Assembly (NCBI GenBank): GCA_002205965.3
Contig: NADL03000649.1
Location: forward strand, 744,001 to 808,000
From: Kappaphycus alvarezii
Taxonomy: Eukaryota; Rhodophyta; Florideophyceae; Gigartinales; Solieriaceae
Length of the DNA: 64,000 nucleotides
Direction of reading: 5' to 3'
Shown here: one piece after another, positions 21,972-34,379 of the stretch
Layout: each line of letters opens with the position of its first letter
Position numbering within the stretch: position 1 is the first letter of the stretch
Notes under the pieces: generated by a model
Told to the model about the DNA's origin: nothing
The model's input: only the letters and a program-made list of their open reading frames with translations
Database searches by the model: none
Translations under genes and position numbers: made by a program

Positions 21972-24968
21972 CGAGAAGTTTATTAGTCGTATTGGTGGCC
22001 GGTTGACAATGTGATGCCGTCACGGAGTGGATGAAAGGATAGGTAAGACTGGCTGAGTACGGAAGTCCCTCACTGAAACAGAAACATATGCTACAGTATC
22101 TGTCCATCCTGCTTTGTTCGCACATGATTTTTCTCACGATAAAACATTCGATTGATCTCCTGATGCGTTTAGGTGACGTCGTACCAGCTGTATAGCAGAT
22201 GAGTGCAATTAAACTGTAAAGCTGACCGATTATAAGCACTAGTAGCCTACGGATAAATGATACATCTCCATGCACATCGTTAATCTCTTCCTCTCTCTAG
22301 AAGAATACCATCTCACAACCCGCGCTTCGGATAATCAGGACTAAACTCTTAGTAACCAAAAAGCTGACAAGGAGGACACTCTGCTGATGCAGTGGCTCAT
22401 GGTTTGTTATAAACTATTTCCCCCTAAAGTTCCGCAGACTAGTGGAGAGTTACGTAAAATCAGTGAAATTTTTACTTACGTCCATGGTTGAGGGAAACCG
22501 TGAGGAGACTCAAAACAGCTGCGTGGCCGCAGATTATTTACAGCGGAGGTATAGAGGATAAAATCAGCTACGACAAATCTAGAGGCCAAAAATAGTTTAA
22601 TTCGAAACATTATGGTGGTGTTGAAGGCGAAACATAGCAACATGATCTTTTGGGAAGCTCGGTGTCTCAACTAACCTGGTAACATAATTTCGTGTCTCAG
22701 GTGGGGAAGAACATCTACGCAGACGCTTTCTTCGCGTGGCTTATTTTGGATAGGAAAGTGGCGTTTCACAGCCTAGAAAATTCGAGAATCTGTAAACCTT
22801 CCCAAATGCTTCGAACCAGTTACAGTCCACTGCAAACTTTATTCTTTTCAAAGCATAGGAACTATCAACATCAATATCGTTTATAGAATGCGAATAACTA
22901 GAGGGTTTTTGTTACAGACATGTTTTGGTGGTCCTCGCAGCCAGTCGCAGGACAATGCGCAAAGATTTTTTCAACTCAGATCTTATTTTGATGCTTAGGC
23001 TGAATCTTCCCGATCATAAACCTTGACGAGGTGCGTATTACTACTACTCCCTCTGCGTTCAACAAAAATGTTTGAAAAAATCGATAGAGAAGCGGCACCA
23101 CCGGCACGGCAAGACTTCTTTCGTATCCATTATGTATCCTCATATTTTACCTGCGGGTGTGTTCCGTTGCACAATAGTTGCTGGTATACTTGGCATTTTA
23201 AGAAAACTCCAAAGCTGCGAAACGCTCCGTGCCCAACTTGAGGATCATCCGACAAAGCCTTTGATGAGTCGAACGATGTCGATAAGCCTGTTCAGATTCA
23301 GTCGGAAAGTTTGATGTCGAACTCCCCAATTGAGGCACCCCGGACAGCTTGTACAAATATTGAGACTTGTAAAGAGTCAAGTCGGCTAAGCCGCTCGATT
23401 TGAATCGAAAAAAATGATCTTCAATTAAAATATTCGGTCTGTAGTGATCTATATATGGCTCTTTGTCTTTTTTCCGTTATCCAAAATCGGTCTCTGACGT
23501 TTCAACGGTGCAGCTTCACTTCCCCCGATTTTTATGGGGAAAAGTCGAAACTCGGTAGCATTAGATTAAGGCTCCAGCTTTTCAATTGAGTGGCCGTCTG
23601 TCAGAGTCCTGTATCAGTCAACTACAGTACGTGTCAAAATTATGCTGCATATGTATCACTAAATCACAGCACTTGGTACATTAATTTGTGAATCAGGCAG
23701 ATTGTGGGTGGTACAGATGCATTTAATTCAGTTTACTTTTTGGATATTTGGGCAGCTCAATCGCATCATCCAAAATTTTAACTGTACAGTTGTAAGAGAG
23801 CAATGATTGAGTCTTGCACCGACTGGGGTATGGTAATGGTAATTTCAATGCAGATTGAGTATAGCAGACTGAGTGTCACTCGCATGATGATCGAAGTGCC
23901 GCATGTAAATGGACCCGAGAATGTTGAATGAGCCTTCTTTAGAGTACATCGACGTACGTGGCTGTTGAGGTGGACCCAGCGCGTCGACGTACGCAGATGA
24001 TAACGTCGCCTGTAGAGGGACCGTTTGCAACTGTCGCCTGTTCAGGGATATGTCGGTAGACAATGGAAATATGAGACTCCTGTGTACGAAAATCTAAGAT
24101 GACTTTTGCATCCTCTATGGAAACAACGACGATCGTTTGCGGCTTTGGACAGCTTAGTAAAGGCACAGATTATTGAGGAACATAGATTCCGATGTGCGTA
24201 TATTTCAACCGGTTACTCTCGCCGTGCGCCCAGAGAAGATTTTTTGGCTGCACATGTATCGCTTTAACGTACTGCAAACTCTGGTAAGTTTAAACTGCTG
24301 TTTACAGCGTCCTTTCATGCCTTGTAGCAGATTATATACTTTTCGAATGAACCGGAAGCCGCGATTAATGAAGGCTGCGGTATGGTGCTGTTAGAAACTT
24401 TGATTCTGTTGTCAGAAGGGATAGATTGCAGAATACTTTGGTCTTGTATAAAGCTGCTACACACTGTGTTTTTTTGTCATTTAACTTTGTCAAGCAAAAC
24501 ATGGATTACGTACCACGTCACTTACAACAACAACATACAAAAATTCATACGATTCATGCAGTACAAATAACGTAAACGGACGAAACTAAAGGTGCACTGA
24601 ACGGCGTTCTGAAACTCTCAATTTCGATATGATTCTGTCTGTACACTCACATTAGTAAACCTAAACTTGACACAGGGGGAAAATAAGTCAAGCAACCTTG
24701 GTTAATCATATTTGCTTTTCTAACGGCCATGCACAGTCAGCAAATAGGATGCATTAAGCTACCAGTAATGAAACGATGCCAAGATATAACAGCTCGACGA
24801 ATCTCACTAGTAAACTCGCTGAAGGGGGAAGCTGGAGCCTGGACGCACAGTATCCTATCCTGAACTCTTTTGCTCTTACCTGGTCACAAATACAACCTAG
24901 AGCTATACTCTTGAGACATGTGGAAGAACTATTCTGCTTTGTTGTCTAAAAACAGTACAGTACAGTAT
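21972..24968. other. Long stretch without a recognised gene
   Basis: No ORF here shows a known motif or stays open far enough to trust. The sequence TACAGTACGTGTCAAAATTATG near 23629 resembles the start of a Tc1-like inverted repeat, and a similar run (GTGCGCGTCAAAAGTATAG) occurs near 1975. No partner end was found. TACAGTACAGTA occurs at 24954-24967. Confidence 0.5.
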
Positions 24969-24969
24969 C

Positions 24970-27850
24970 AGCAAGTTTTTGTCCTGTGTAGACTTGTCCA
25001 TGTTGATTAAACTGCGGTTAATGGATAGCGATGGGTCTACCTGGTTAGCGTACACGATGCATATGCGTACGACAAGTGTCAGGCAGACGGGCTTACTGTA
25101 TCATCTCGTCCTGTGCCGAACGGCGTGTACAATATTTATCGTTCGCCTACGAGCACCGCGAAGCTTGTCCTGTATGCCTCTCTCTTTCAGAGAGTCCCCT
25201 TTCGACTAGCTGTAGGCTTGTTTCGAGAGGTTCAAAAGAAGAAGACAGAGTCCGTATCGACCACAGACCTAGGAAAAGTGAACGAATTAAGATTCTACAT
25301 TCGGGAAGAGCGAGCAGATTGCCGACGAGCTCCTTACCAAGGCGAAGGTGGTGGCGAATGAAAGAAACTTGACGAGGCGTGAAACTAGGAGTCGTGGATC
25401 GAAGTTTACGCGAACATCGGAGCGCGCCATGGCAGGGACCGTCGATTCGAGCTCAACTGCTACCCTTGCAGCCCGAGACCTGTATTTTCCGCGTTTGTTG
25501 GACAGTTTCTCTATCATCGCGATTGGCCCGTCCGTAAGGGGCTCGATAAGCACTCAAGGCTACGCAATGTGGCTTAGTACGAAGCTCAGTACATCAACGA
25601 GACCTTAGTCTAGTGCTCGTTCTATGAGACGGCCATTGATCTACGCTAGGGGCCCTCCCGATCAGGTAACGAGGAGGACGCAAGCGCTTCGATGTACGGG
25701 CTATCATCGCCGTTCGATACAGCTTGCTTGTTGTTGGTTTTCGTGCAGAGCTCTACAAGATAGCAATAGAAGATCCGACGTATGCCAAAATGGTTCTCAC
25801 AAGTCTCGAGCCCCGGAGAGATGTCCGATCCGCCGACGATCTCGACGAGATCATGTCGCAACTCGAGTCTCACATGAAAAATCAAACATTTAAAGCAGTA
25901 GCAACACTAAGTACAAGTAACGCCACGATGAAGGCCAAAGGAAAAGATGGCGCTGTCAATGAAAAGTGATTCCCAAGATAAAGCTCCCTCTATGGGTTGA
26001 TACGCAGCAACCAGCCCAGGAAAAACTACGGCTCGGAGAATCGTATTACCTCTTCAGAGTAGTGCAGTTTGTTATCTAGGAAGCGCCTTGCTCTCCTTCC
26101 ATTTGAGGAGAAGGGGAGGAGCTAGTCGACATTTCGCAGTCCGAGAGAACAAGCCCTTGGCTCGGAGCGAATTGGAAGAGGGATTTTGGAAAGTAATAAA
26201 TGAGCAGATATCCGTCTAGCACGCGGAAAGGGCCAAGCAGGCCGGAGCCATCATCTCTTCCGAATTTACGGTACTGCAAGAGAAGGAAGAGGGACACAAG
26301 TTTCGGTTTGTCGTGAACCTCTCCAAGCAGTCCAAGAAATGCAAGAATGGAACGGTATGCATAGAAGCGATAGCAGGGTTTGGTCCCAAACTTCAGCGGG
26401 CTAGTACCTTCTCTCTATGGAGATCGACAGCGGGTACTGGCACTTTCGTTTGCACCCTCCCATGCGCGACTGGTTCATATTCCATTACCACAGAAGATAT
26501 TATCGCTGCACTGCCCTACCCTCCGGTTGGGTCAGATCTCCGTTATAGTTCACTCAGCTGATGCATTTCTTCGTCATTAGATCCTATGCCAAGGGAAGAG
26601 GATAGCTTTCCAGGCCAGCAAGTTCGATGTGGAATTCCTGCCGATATTATGCAACAGGCGTGGGCCCTTGGAATGAACACGAGCAACAGTATGGGGGTAC
26701 ACGATTGCAGTTCATGTACCTTTGCCTACTGCTTCAATGGAAATAAGGGAAATTTGGGTCACGTCTTTGTTAGCGAAGTCGGTCTGCATTGAAGACAACT
26801 CTATGTCTGCCCAGTTGGCATTTGTGAAGCGAAAGGCCGCTTGTCATGAGCCGATATTAGCCTACCATTGGCTTTCCGATCTCTCATCCCCAATGGACTT
26901 ACTCAAACGCTGGAGGATGTCAGAGGAAACCATAGTCGCCCTTTTGGGATACCAGAGGAACCGCAAGATGGCTACGAGGAAGTTTGACTTCTGCATACCA
27001 ACGTGAACTAAGTAAATTGCGCCTATCTGCAAAAAGCATAACTAAAGCTTACTCCACACTCGCTCTTTATTTACGATCATTCTGAGCAAGTCTTGCTTTT
27101 TATTCCTCTAAAAGTTCGTCTGGCAAGATTTGGATTGTCGAAGGAAAGTACCAAAATGGTTTTAATTGTTTGGCTACACCCTTAGAAACAAGTAGACCGT
27201 CTCTTCAAGGTTTCATTCCCTCTGTTGGTCATCGCCGGAGTCATTTTGGGGAGATGGTGGCGCCCTCTTGTCGTTGGCTCTAGTGAGGGATCTTCTCGTC
27301 ATTCGGCCTGTTTTCGGTGGGCCTTAACAAAAGGGAATCGGCAAGCTAGTAGTGAAAAATGTGTGTTATATCAAGGGTACGGGACTGTTTGGGATAATGA
27401 TTTTAAAGCGAAGGGCGCACGGTGGCTCTCGTAGTCAAATAGATCTAATTTAACGTACTTAACAAGGGGGATGCTTGATCGCTATACTCTACGGTACTAT
27501 CAAAATTCCGGCGGAATTGTATAAGTTTTTCAGCAGTAGTCCTCGGCGGCCCGCTGATTTCGTTCTCATTCAGGAGAAAGCCTAGGAACGCAAGGAAGAC
27601 CCACCGATGTCGTTCTGCTCTATTGTGGATATTTTGTCCCGTGTAGAATTGTTCATGCGGATAAAAATACAGTAAGTGAATAGTGAGAAGTCCATCTGGT
27701 TGGCCCGCACGACGCGTACCCGTATGACACGTGTTGGATGTCCGGGATTACAATATCGTCACGTCTGGCGCCGACTTGCGTCTATACTATTTATCATTCG
27801 ACGGCGGGTACCGCGGAGCTCGCCCGGTAAGCCTATCTCTTTTCTGCCCT
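24970..27850 (+). mobile_element. Old LTR or DIRS-like retroelement fossil
   Basis: Two clearly diverged direct repeats of about 220 bp (about 24970-25195 and 27630-27850; shared cores include TTGTCC/CGTGTAGA and TGGTTAGCG/TGGTTGGCC) bound a plus-strand interior. Near 25.3-25.97 kb is a gag-like stretch. Near 26.3-26.6 kb is a reverse-transcriptase relic: KFRFVVNL, then SGYWHFRLHPPM, then a LPSGW...SPLWFTQLM block that matches the DIRS/gypsy-type RT core. The element is heavily broken (many lesions) and shorter than a full copy. The poor LTR match implies an old insertion. Confidence 0.55.
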
Positions 27851-28790
27851 TCCACCAAATTGGGAGCCAATCAAATGCCTCTCTCTTTATTTCAAACTTT
27901 TGGGTTTGATTTAAATGGCGGGCGGAGGCGAAATAGATGACGGGAAATCGGCAAAATTGTGCCCACTGGCGTTCAGTCCAGAAGACATTAATGTGCGGGC
28001 GCTCCCTGACACCCCAAGGGAGAACGCCGATTGGAAAGGGTGGATAGGGGGCGAAAGGCGGACTAGGACCCGATTTAGGTCAAGCTAGGTCCCGAACGGT
28101 TAATCTTCGCGTTGCCCTTCGGGCCTACTGGCGAGGCCCCGATAATTCCGCGTGGTCCAGAAGTTTTATGCAAAATGGGCTAGTAGTTGTGATAGCACAG
28201 CAAGCACACAGTTTACTTTGATAGCGCAGCATCTATTACCGGTCACCAGGAATGCCTAGGTTTTTTTGCGATATTAATTTATGGAAAGATGCTATTTTGG
28301 CCACTAGATTTACTTTCTATGGTAGCCTGACAATACAAGGCACTGTAATCTACTTGTACGTACATTCTGTATATGGGGCCACAAAAATTCTAAATAACGG
28401 CTTCCGTATCGAGGAGCGGAGCAAGTTAAAGACAAGAATCATCAGCATCAGACGGCAGAAGTAAACAATTATTCTTGACACAGTATGGAAAAGCCAACGC
28501 CTGGAGAACAGCGATTAGTAGTTATGTCAGACATTAGAGCTTCTACTCAAATACTCGAATATTGTGCAAAGACTGGGCAAAATATCGAAAAAGCTAGGTT
28601 CTAATTGAAATAGTTATGAATAGAGTAAACGAATCGAAATACTAAAAAATTTTAGAATGGCAAATTACGGAGATATCGGCCAATTGCGCAATTAGCTAAT
28701 TAGTTTTGTTTTAGCAAAGATATTACTTAAAACCAGCAATGTATACACAACTTACCTGTCATTTCGAAAAAACGGCAGCAGCTACACAAA
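27851..28790. other. No recognised gene
   Basis: A GC-richer patch (27.95-28.15 kb) is followed by A/T-rich sequence leading into the Harbinger-like element. Nothing is recognisable on either strand. Confidence 0.5.
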
Positions 28791-30420
28791 CCATATTTAT
28801 AAGACTTCTTTGCTCAGCCAGTTCTCCCATACTACCAATGACCTACACCTTCGACGACGATACATCCTCCCCTTCGCAAAATGCAGCACTTTTCCTCCTC
28901 CGATGTCATCAATGCACTCTATAAGCTTGCTGATGCGGCTCTCACACGCGAACGGGACTTGGATCAGTATAGTGCATCCTATGTATTGACTGATTCCGAC
29001 TCTGAAAATGAAAGCGACTCCTGGATCTTCCATGCTGCCTTCGCTAAAGGAGTGTCAAAGACTATTCTCTAATTGACTAACTTTGATGTGAAGGGCTTTG
29101 GGACTTGTATGAGACGGAGTATGAGCTCATTATGTAGACCTGTAATGTAGGTAGAGGCGGTAATTCTACGTTCATAGCAAACGAAGTATTCCTTATGACT
29201 CTAACAGTTCTGAAAAACGGTGTCCAGCAAGGATTTTCTGGGAAGGATGTTTCGAATTAAGGGTCTAACGTTTGAGCGCCTCATTACGAAGTTTATTCGG
29301 TGTTTGGCTGAGTTCTTGGCCGAAAGCTTAGTTGTTGACGCTGAGAACCTGTATCTGATGAGTCGCATAGTGAGGAAAAAGATGGTGATTAAATCTAATC
29401 CCTATACACGCCACGCTGCGGATGTGACATTTCACCGATCTAACCGCCCGATCTTGAAATTTAGAAGAGGGAAAGACGTACTTTTCTGTAAAGTACCACA
29501 TGTACGGTTACAAGCTGGAGGTTTCCATTTTGTCCAATGGGTTATCCATTTACTATAGTAACCACTATCCGGGATCTATCTCTGATATCACAATTTTCAG
29601 TTCAGAGCAGGCAATTCACAAGCGCGCATTACGCAAAATGGCGTACGAGAGAGATATGACTGACTTTGGGCCTTTAGACGAAGAACATCCCGATCAGTGG
29701 GCAGTGCTCACTGACATGGGGTATCAAGGGGCTATTGCGCTATTTAGAGCTATGCATCCCTTAGAAGAAGTCCACCCATGGCCACCTAACAATTGAAGAT
29801 GAAGCAGAAAATAAGAAGAAGTCTTCCGGTCGCACTATTGTGGAACTTTTTTTGAGCATGTGCGTTCTCTGTGGGCAATAATGTCGCTGAAGTACAGGTG
29901 GAATGAGTCAAGCTACGATACTATTTCGACCTTATGTGTTTCCCTAACTAACCTTCACATTCTGGACAATCCGCTCAGTCGCGGTGATGGGGAGTACTAC
30001 ATCAAATTCAAAAACCGTCAGTATGAATTGCGAGCGGAATCTGTGAAGAATCGTAAAATAGCACAGGAAAATTACCGTGCTCTGCTTAATAAGCGTATGG
30101 ATTTGCCAGTGCGCCAGTTCTCCATTAATTCAGAATACTTTCCGAGTCGTTTTTTGCGAGGTCCAGAAAGTACTACATTTGTCATGTTGAATGATTGTTG
30201 TTTTCAAAAGGGTTTGGTGCGTTATGATAATAGTGACCACCCCCGGAATACCCCGCGTATGAAAAATGGTAATTTTTATGAATGTTTATTTCGCGAGAAT
30301 TGTTATATCTTATGCTTTATTGAGAAATATGTTCGGAACGTTATTTCGAGCACGCTTGGACCCAACTTACCCAGCTATTCTCTAATTTCGAGCCTGGGAC
30401 ATTTTGCTTGAAACATGTTC
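28790..30420 (+). mobile_element. PIF/Harbinger-like DNA transposon, copy 1, decayed
   Basis: Plus-strand ORF pieces at 28838-29070, 29220-29558, 29500-29796 and 29860-30411 give, in order, a short N-terminal region (ALYKLADAALTRERDLDQ), the catalytic core (MYGYKLEVSILSNGLSIYYS, NHYPGSISDITIFSS, PDQWAVLTDMGYQGA) and a C-terminal block (SLWAIMSLKYRW, then LCVSLTNLHILDNPL). This is the DDE_Tnp_4 type fold: Asp in SISDI, then Asp in LTDMGYQG. Frames change between pieces, so it is inactive. Terminal repeats could not be fixed. Confidence 0.75.
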
Positions 30421-31940
30421 TGGCTTGACGACCGCTCTACAGTATTTTCTGCAGAGTGACAATTATTCTATTCATGTATTCACCTATTATTACAATTGGG
30501 CCATATCAAACAAAAAAAACTTATTTATTCAAACGAAGCCATTTCTGAGAACACGAAATTGTTTTACTAATTAGACCTTATTTTATTCAATCACTGACCT
30601 TTTCTATAGATAGGTCTCTTTTTTATCAAACACTGGTTCTTGCGCAATAACTCAGTCTTTCCGGTGAATTTCTATTGTAAGCTTGGCCTGCAGAGCTTAC
30701 AGTAGACTTCCAACAGCAACCTTGCTGGGTGCTACACGTGTCATACCTTTTATGCTGCGATACTATATGGAGAGCACCTTTAGTTCACCAGTCCGGTCCT
30801 AGCGGGGCAGCGGTACTAGGTTTTACGAGGGTACGGTGACTTGTTCACCTGGCCCTAGAGGGAAAAAATAAACCAAATCAAGCGTTTCAGGGAACCGTAA
30901 TTTGCTTTGTGGCCTAGTGGCAGCAGAACAGAGTTTATTACCTTACGTTGAAGCTACGGGGTGGCGTTCAAGTGTATTGTTGGGGAACGTAGGAAGTATG
31001 TCATTTTATACGGAACACTTGAAACTCCGCTGAATATTGGTAGGACGCTATACTCCACGAAACACGATTGAGAGCACAAAGGCTCGGGTAGATGTATATG
31101 CAAAGTACTTCGCCTACCATCTGTTCAATATCCTCATTACAACAAAAACATGGGGACTCTTGAACCTCTTTTCTCAGAGTCTCCCAATCCGACTAACAAC
31201 TGAGACCTAATTACATTATTCTCTCGCAAGTCTTACCCAGACCTTTCACAAGTCGTGTAAGCACCATGTCGAGCCGCCGAGAACGGATTGCATTGTCAGT
31301 TATTCTACGACAACATCAAAAGAACTTTTGTCCAACAAGTGCTAAAATACAGATTTACGTCCAAACCTTTCGTCGTACTCACACAAGGTCCACCTTGTAG
31401 GATATTCCGCGCCATAATCGACCACATCTTTCAAATATTAAGTCAAAATACATTTTCCGCCTCAAAAAAGGTTCCTGACTCATTTTCATCACTCAAAGCA
31501 GCACATATCCTTCCCTATTCCAATTGAGCTCAGCACAACTTCAAATACATTTGCGACCGCGACCACTGGACTCACACCACCATCCTATACAGTCTCGAAA
31601 CTACGTGTGTCATTCGAATCCAGGTCAGTGTTGCTATTCTCATGAGAATAGTCATTGGATTTTGGCCTCCGCCTGATGGGAGACCCTTACTCTGCAAAAG
31701 TTGCCAAACACATGATAAAGCATTACAGTACACATTCAAAACAAAACACAATCACAACTGTGCAGTGGACCCCTCTATCATATGTAAGGGATTCTCTGAA
31801 AGAGCAATTGTATTCCTGGCACCAAAGGTTGCTCGTGAATTACTGGTGATCATTCCGCAATGATCCATATAAAAAAAAAGGTAAATTATGTACAGTATGA
31901 CAATGATTTTGTACAGTGACTAAGAGGGCAACGCACAATC
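30421..31940. other. No recognised gene; holds one dispersed repeat
   Basis: The 30663-30765 segment is the inverted partner of the repeat at 13440-13545. The rest shows only short ORFs without known motifs. Confidence 0.55.
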
Positions 31941-31942
31941 TA

Positions 31943-34342
31943 CCCTTCCCCAGCGGCTTAATTCGACCAAACGTTTAGCAGAAATAAACGTGTGAACTCT
32001 ACGAAGGGAACGATGCCTTTTCCGCTACACAAACTGCTTGGTCATGTCCTCCTCTAAGATCCCTCAAAGCGACAAAAGACAGGAAAACATTTAATGTGAG
32101 ATGTGGACACAAATGCTACTACTGAAATGTGCCTCAAACATGACAAACAATGGCTTAATTCGCCCATTTCCCGGACATCTCAACCAGAAAATTCGCACCG
32201 TTGCGTTCGTTTTCATAGCCATCGCGCACTTTTAGATTCTCATAACTCCCTATCTCGTGCTCCAAATGCTTGCCATTCACAAGAATCTCGTTCCCACTCC
32301 CAACAAAACCCTTATTTTGGATATTTTTGGGTTTCCGAGAAGCAGCCCAACACGACTGCATTTTTTTGTAAGTCCTCTCAATTTCCTTTTGCTTCCGCTT
32401 CAAAGCATGTTACTCTTTACGTTTATCAATCGCCTCCCTTTCATCCTGAGCCTTCTTTCCTTCAAATTTTCGGCGTTCAATTAGATCACCGTGGGTGAGG
32501 TACAAGGTCGAAACCCCCGCATTTAGAACCTGTCCCTTTCCTGCCGCTTCGCTGACAGCGGTTTTGCGTCGGTGCAGTCCAGTTTTTAATTTGTCCCGCT
32601 AAAGTCTAGCGATAAGCCAAAATAGCTGTGACAGAAGAAATTGCCAACGAAGTTTACTTACCGCTGCTAATGACATTTTTGATGTCCTGCAGTACCCGTT
32701 TATCTGTAGTTCGCAAAGAGAGGCTACTACCTCCTTTCTTGCTGGAAATGATCTCATCTGGCTGTGCGGGCTTCCTATTTGACTCCCTAAAGCAGTTGAA
32801 ACCCCTGAGATCCATCGGCCACAGTCCCGTTTCTTCGAAACTGCCCTTAGTATCGTCCTCCGAAATAGAATTCCACCCTGTTATTGTCCGTGCGAGCTTA
32901 ATTTTCATTCCAGAGGTATAGCTCCCATACGCAAAATGTTATCCCGAGTCCTCCGTACTTCCTTTTGAAAAGCCTTATTGAACTTCTGGTCACATGGCTG
33001 TAGAAAGTGACTGGTGTTGGCCGGTAACTGCACCACCTCCATGTTGTACTGCCGCGCACGTGAGAGCCAGTCCCACCCCGCCCTGGATTTGTGTCCATCA
33101 ATTGTGAGGAGCACCGTCTGATCCGCGGGCACAATGGTACGCACGTACTTTGAAAAATGCTCCACAACAAGAGGAATCACGTCCTTCTGCATAAACTATT
33201 TCGGCGTGCAAACTGAAAATACGTCTTTGGGAAACCAACCCCCTACAGTCGTAAAAGAAGGTGACCCATCTGGGTTCTTAAAGACATCCGAATCCCACGC
33301 CCCGAACCAATTTCTCATGATTTTTTATCCCTCCATAATCAGGAAAATGGGCATTTTATGTCCGAATGAGCTAACTCAAATAAATTCTGTCAAATTTCGC
33401 CCGGTTGAGGACGCCAGTTTTGTGCCATCCTGGTGCGATTTCAACGACGAAAAAAACTTTTCCTTTTCTCCAAATTGTCCATCTACGTCGGTTTCATCGA
33501 TGTTCCATATTTTGCATCGCACTCTTGAAATGCTATAGTAGAATGATCCCACAGATTCCAAGGTGTTTTTGAGATTTGCGACATGAGAAAATGTGTCAGC
33601 GCTCAAGCGGCGTTTGTCCTTGTTTTCCGCCTTTCCCAATGTAATGTCTCTGGTCCTCGCTCTCCAACTCCGCACAGCGTCCGTAGAGGGAATTCCCGAC
33701 TTCCAACTACAGGGTTGGTTTGCCACAATTGCGCCCATCATCTCCCGCACGAGGGGTACTCCAGCAGCGAAACCCCTCTCCGCTGCCTGGCAGATGCGCT
33801 CCTTATGTAGTGCGCTCTCACCCTCCGATAACACAGGGCGTCTGCCATGGCCAATATTCTCAGGGTTTGTCAAGGCCACAACGGCGTCCGAGTTTTTCTT
33901 TTCCACTGCAGTCACAGGGCTCCCTGTCGTCCTTCTAGAAATTCTGGGAACATTCGCTGTTTTGGTCGGGCTGGAGCCCTTGCGGAGCATGTCGATGGCT
34001 TTTTGACGACGCGCGACCTCCTCCCCTGCCAAACGCCGACTTTCTGCAATTTTTTTGGTTTTTTTTGCGCATCTATGGGGGCATTGCGCAACTGATATGG
34101 GGGTTTTGTTCGAAGTAATGGGAGAGCTGTGCCGAATTTTACGCTTTTGAGCATACATATACCATTGCGGCTACAGTATTTATTACAATCGACTCTATAT
34201 GCTATGAAGATGTGGTCTGGGGTTTGTGGCGCCATTCGCAGTAGAAAGGTTTGGCGCAAACATTACTCTTTCTGTACAATCGTCGTGTTGCTTTTGGTGG
34301 GCAAATTTAGCCATTGGGCGAATTTAGCCGCTGGGGAAGGGT
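31943..34342 (-). mobile_element. pogo-type (Tc1/mariner superfamily) DNA transposon
   Basis: The ends are inverted repeats: CCCTTCCCCAGCGGCTTAAT (continuing TCG) at 31943 and, read inward from 34342, the same with one mismatch over 23 bp. Each end is flanked by TA (31941-31942 and 34343-34344), the superfamily target duplication. Length is 2400 bp. The minus-strand transposase has a CENP-B-like helix-turn-helix region (about 33.95-33.6 kb) and a DDD catalytic domain with KIWNIDET (about 33.5), LLTIDGHKSR (about 33.1) and LQPCDQKF (about 32.98). A conserved FEETGLWPMD block follows in another frame near 32.84. In-frame stops at 33.37-33.19 kb and a frame change near 32.9 kb disable it. Confidence 0.92.
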
Positions 34343-34379
34343 AGTCAAATATAAATGAAACCAATACTCAGTAAAAAGC

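Noticed and set aside
23629-23660. Tc1-like terminal repeat TACAGTACGTGTCAAAATTATG
   Set aside because: Resembles a transposon end, but no inverted partner or transposase lies within the next few kilobases on either side.
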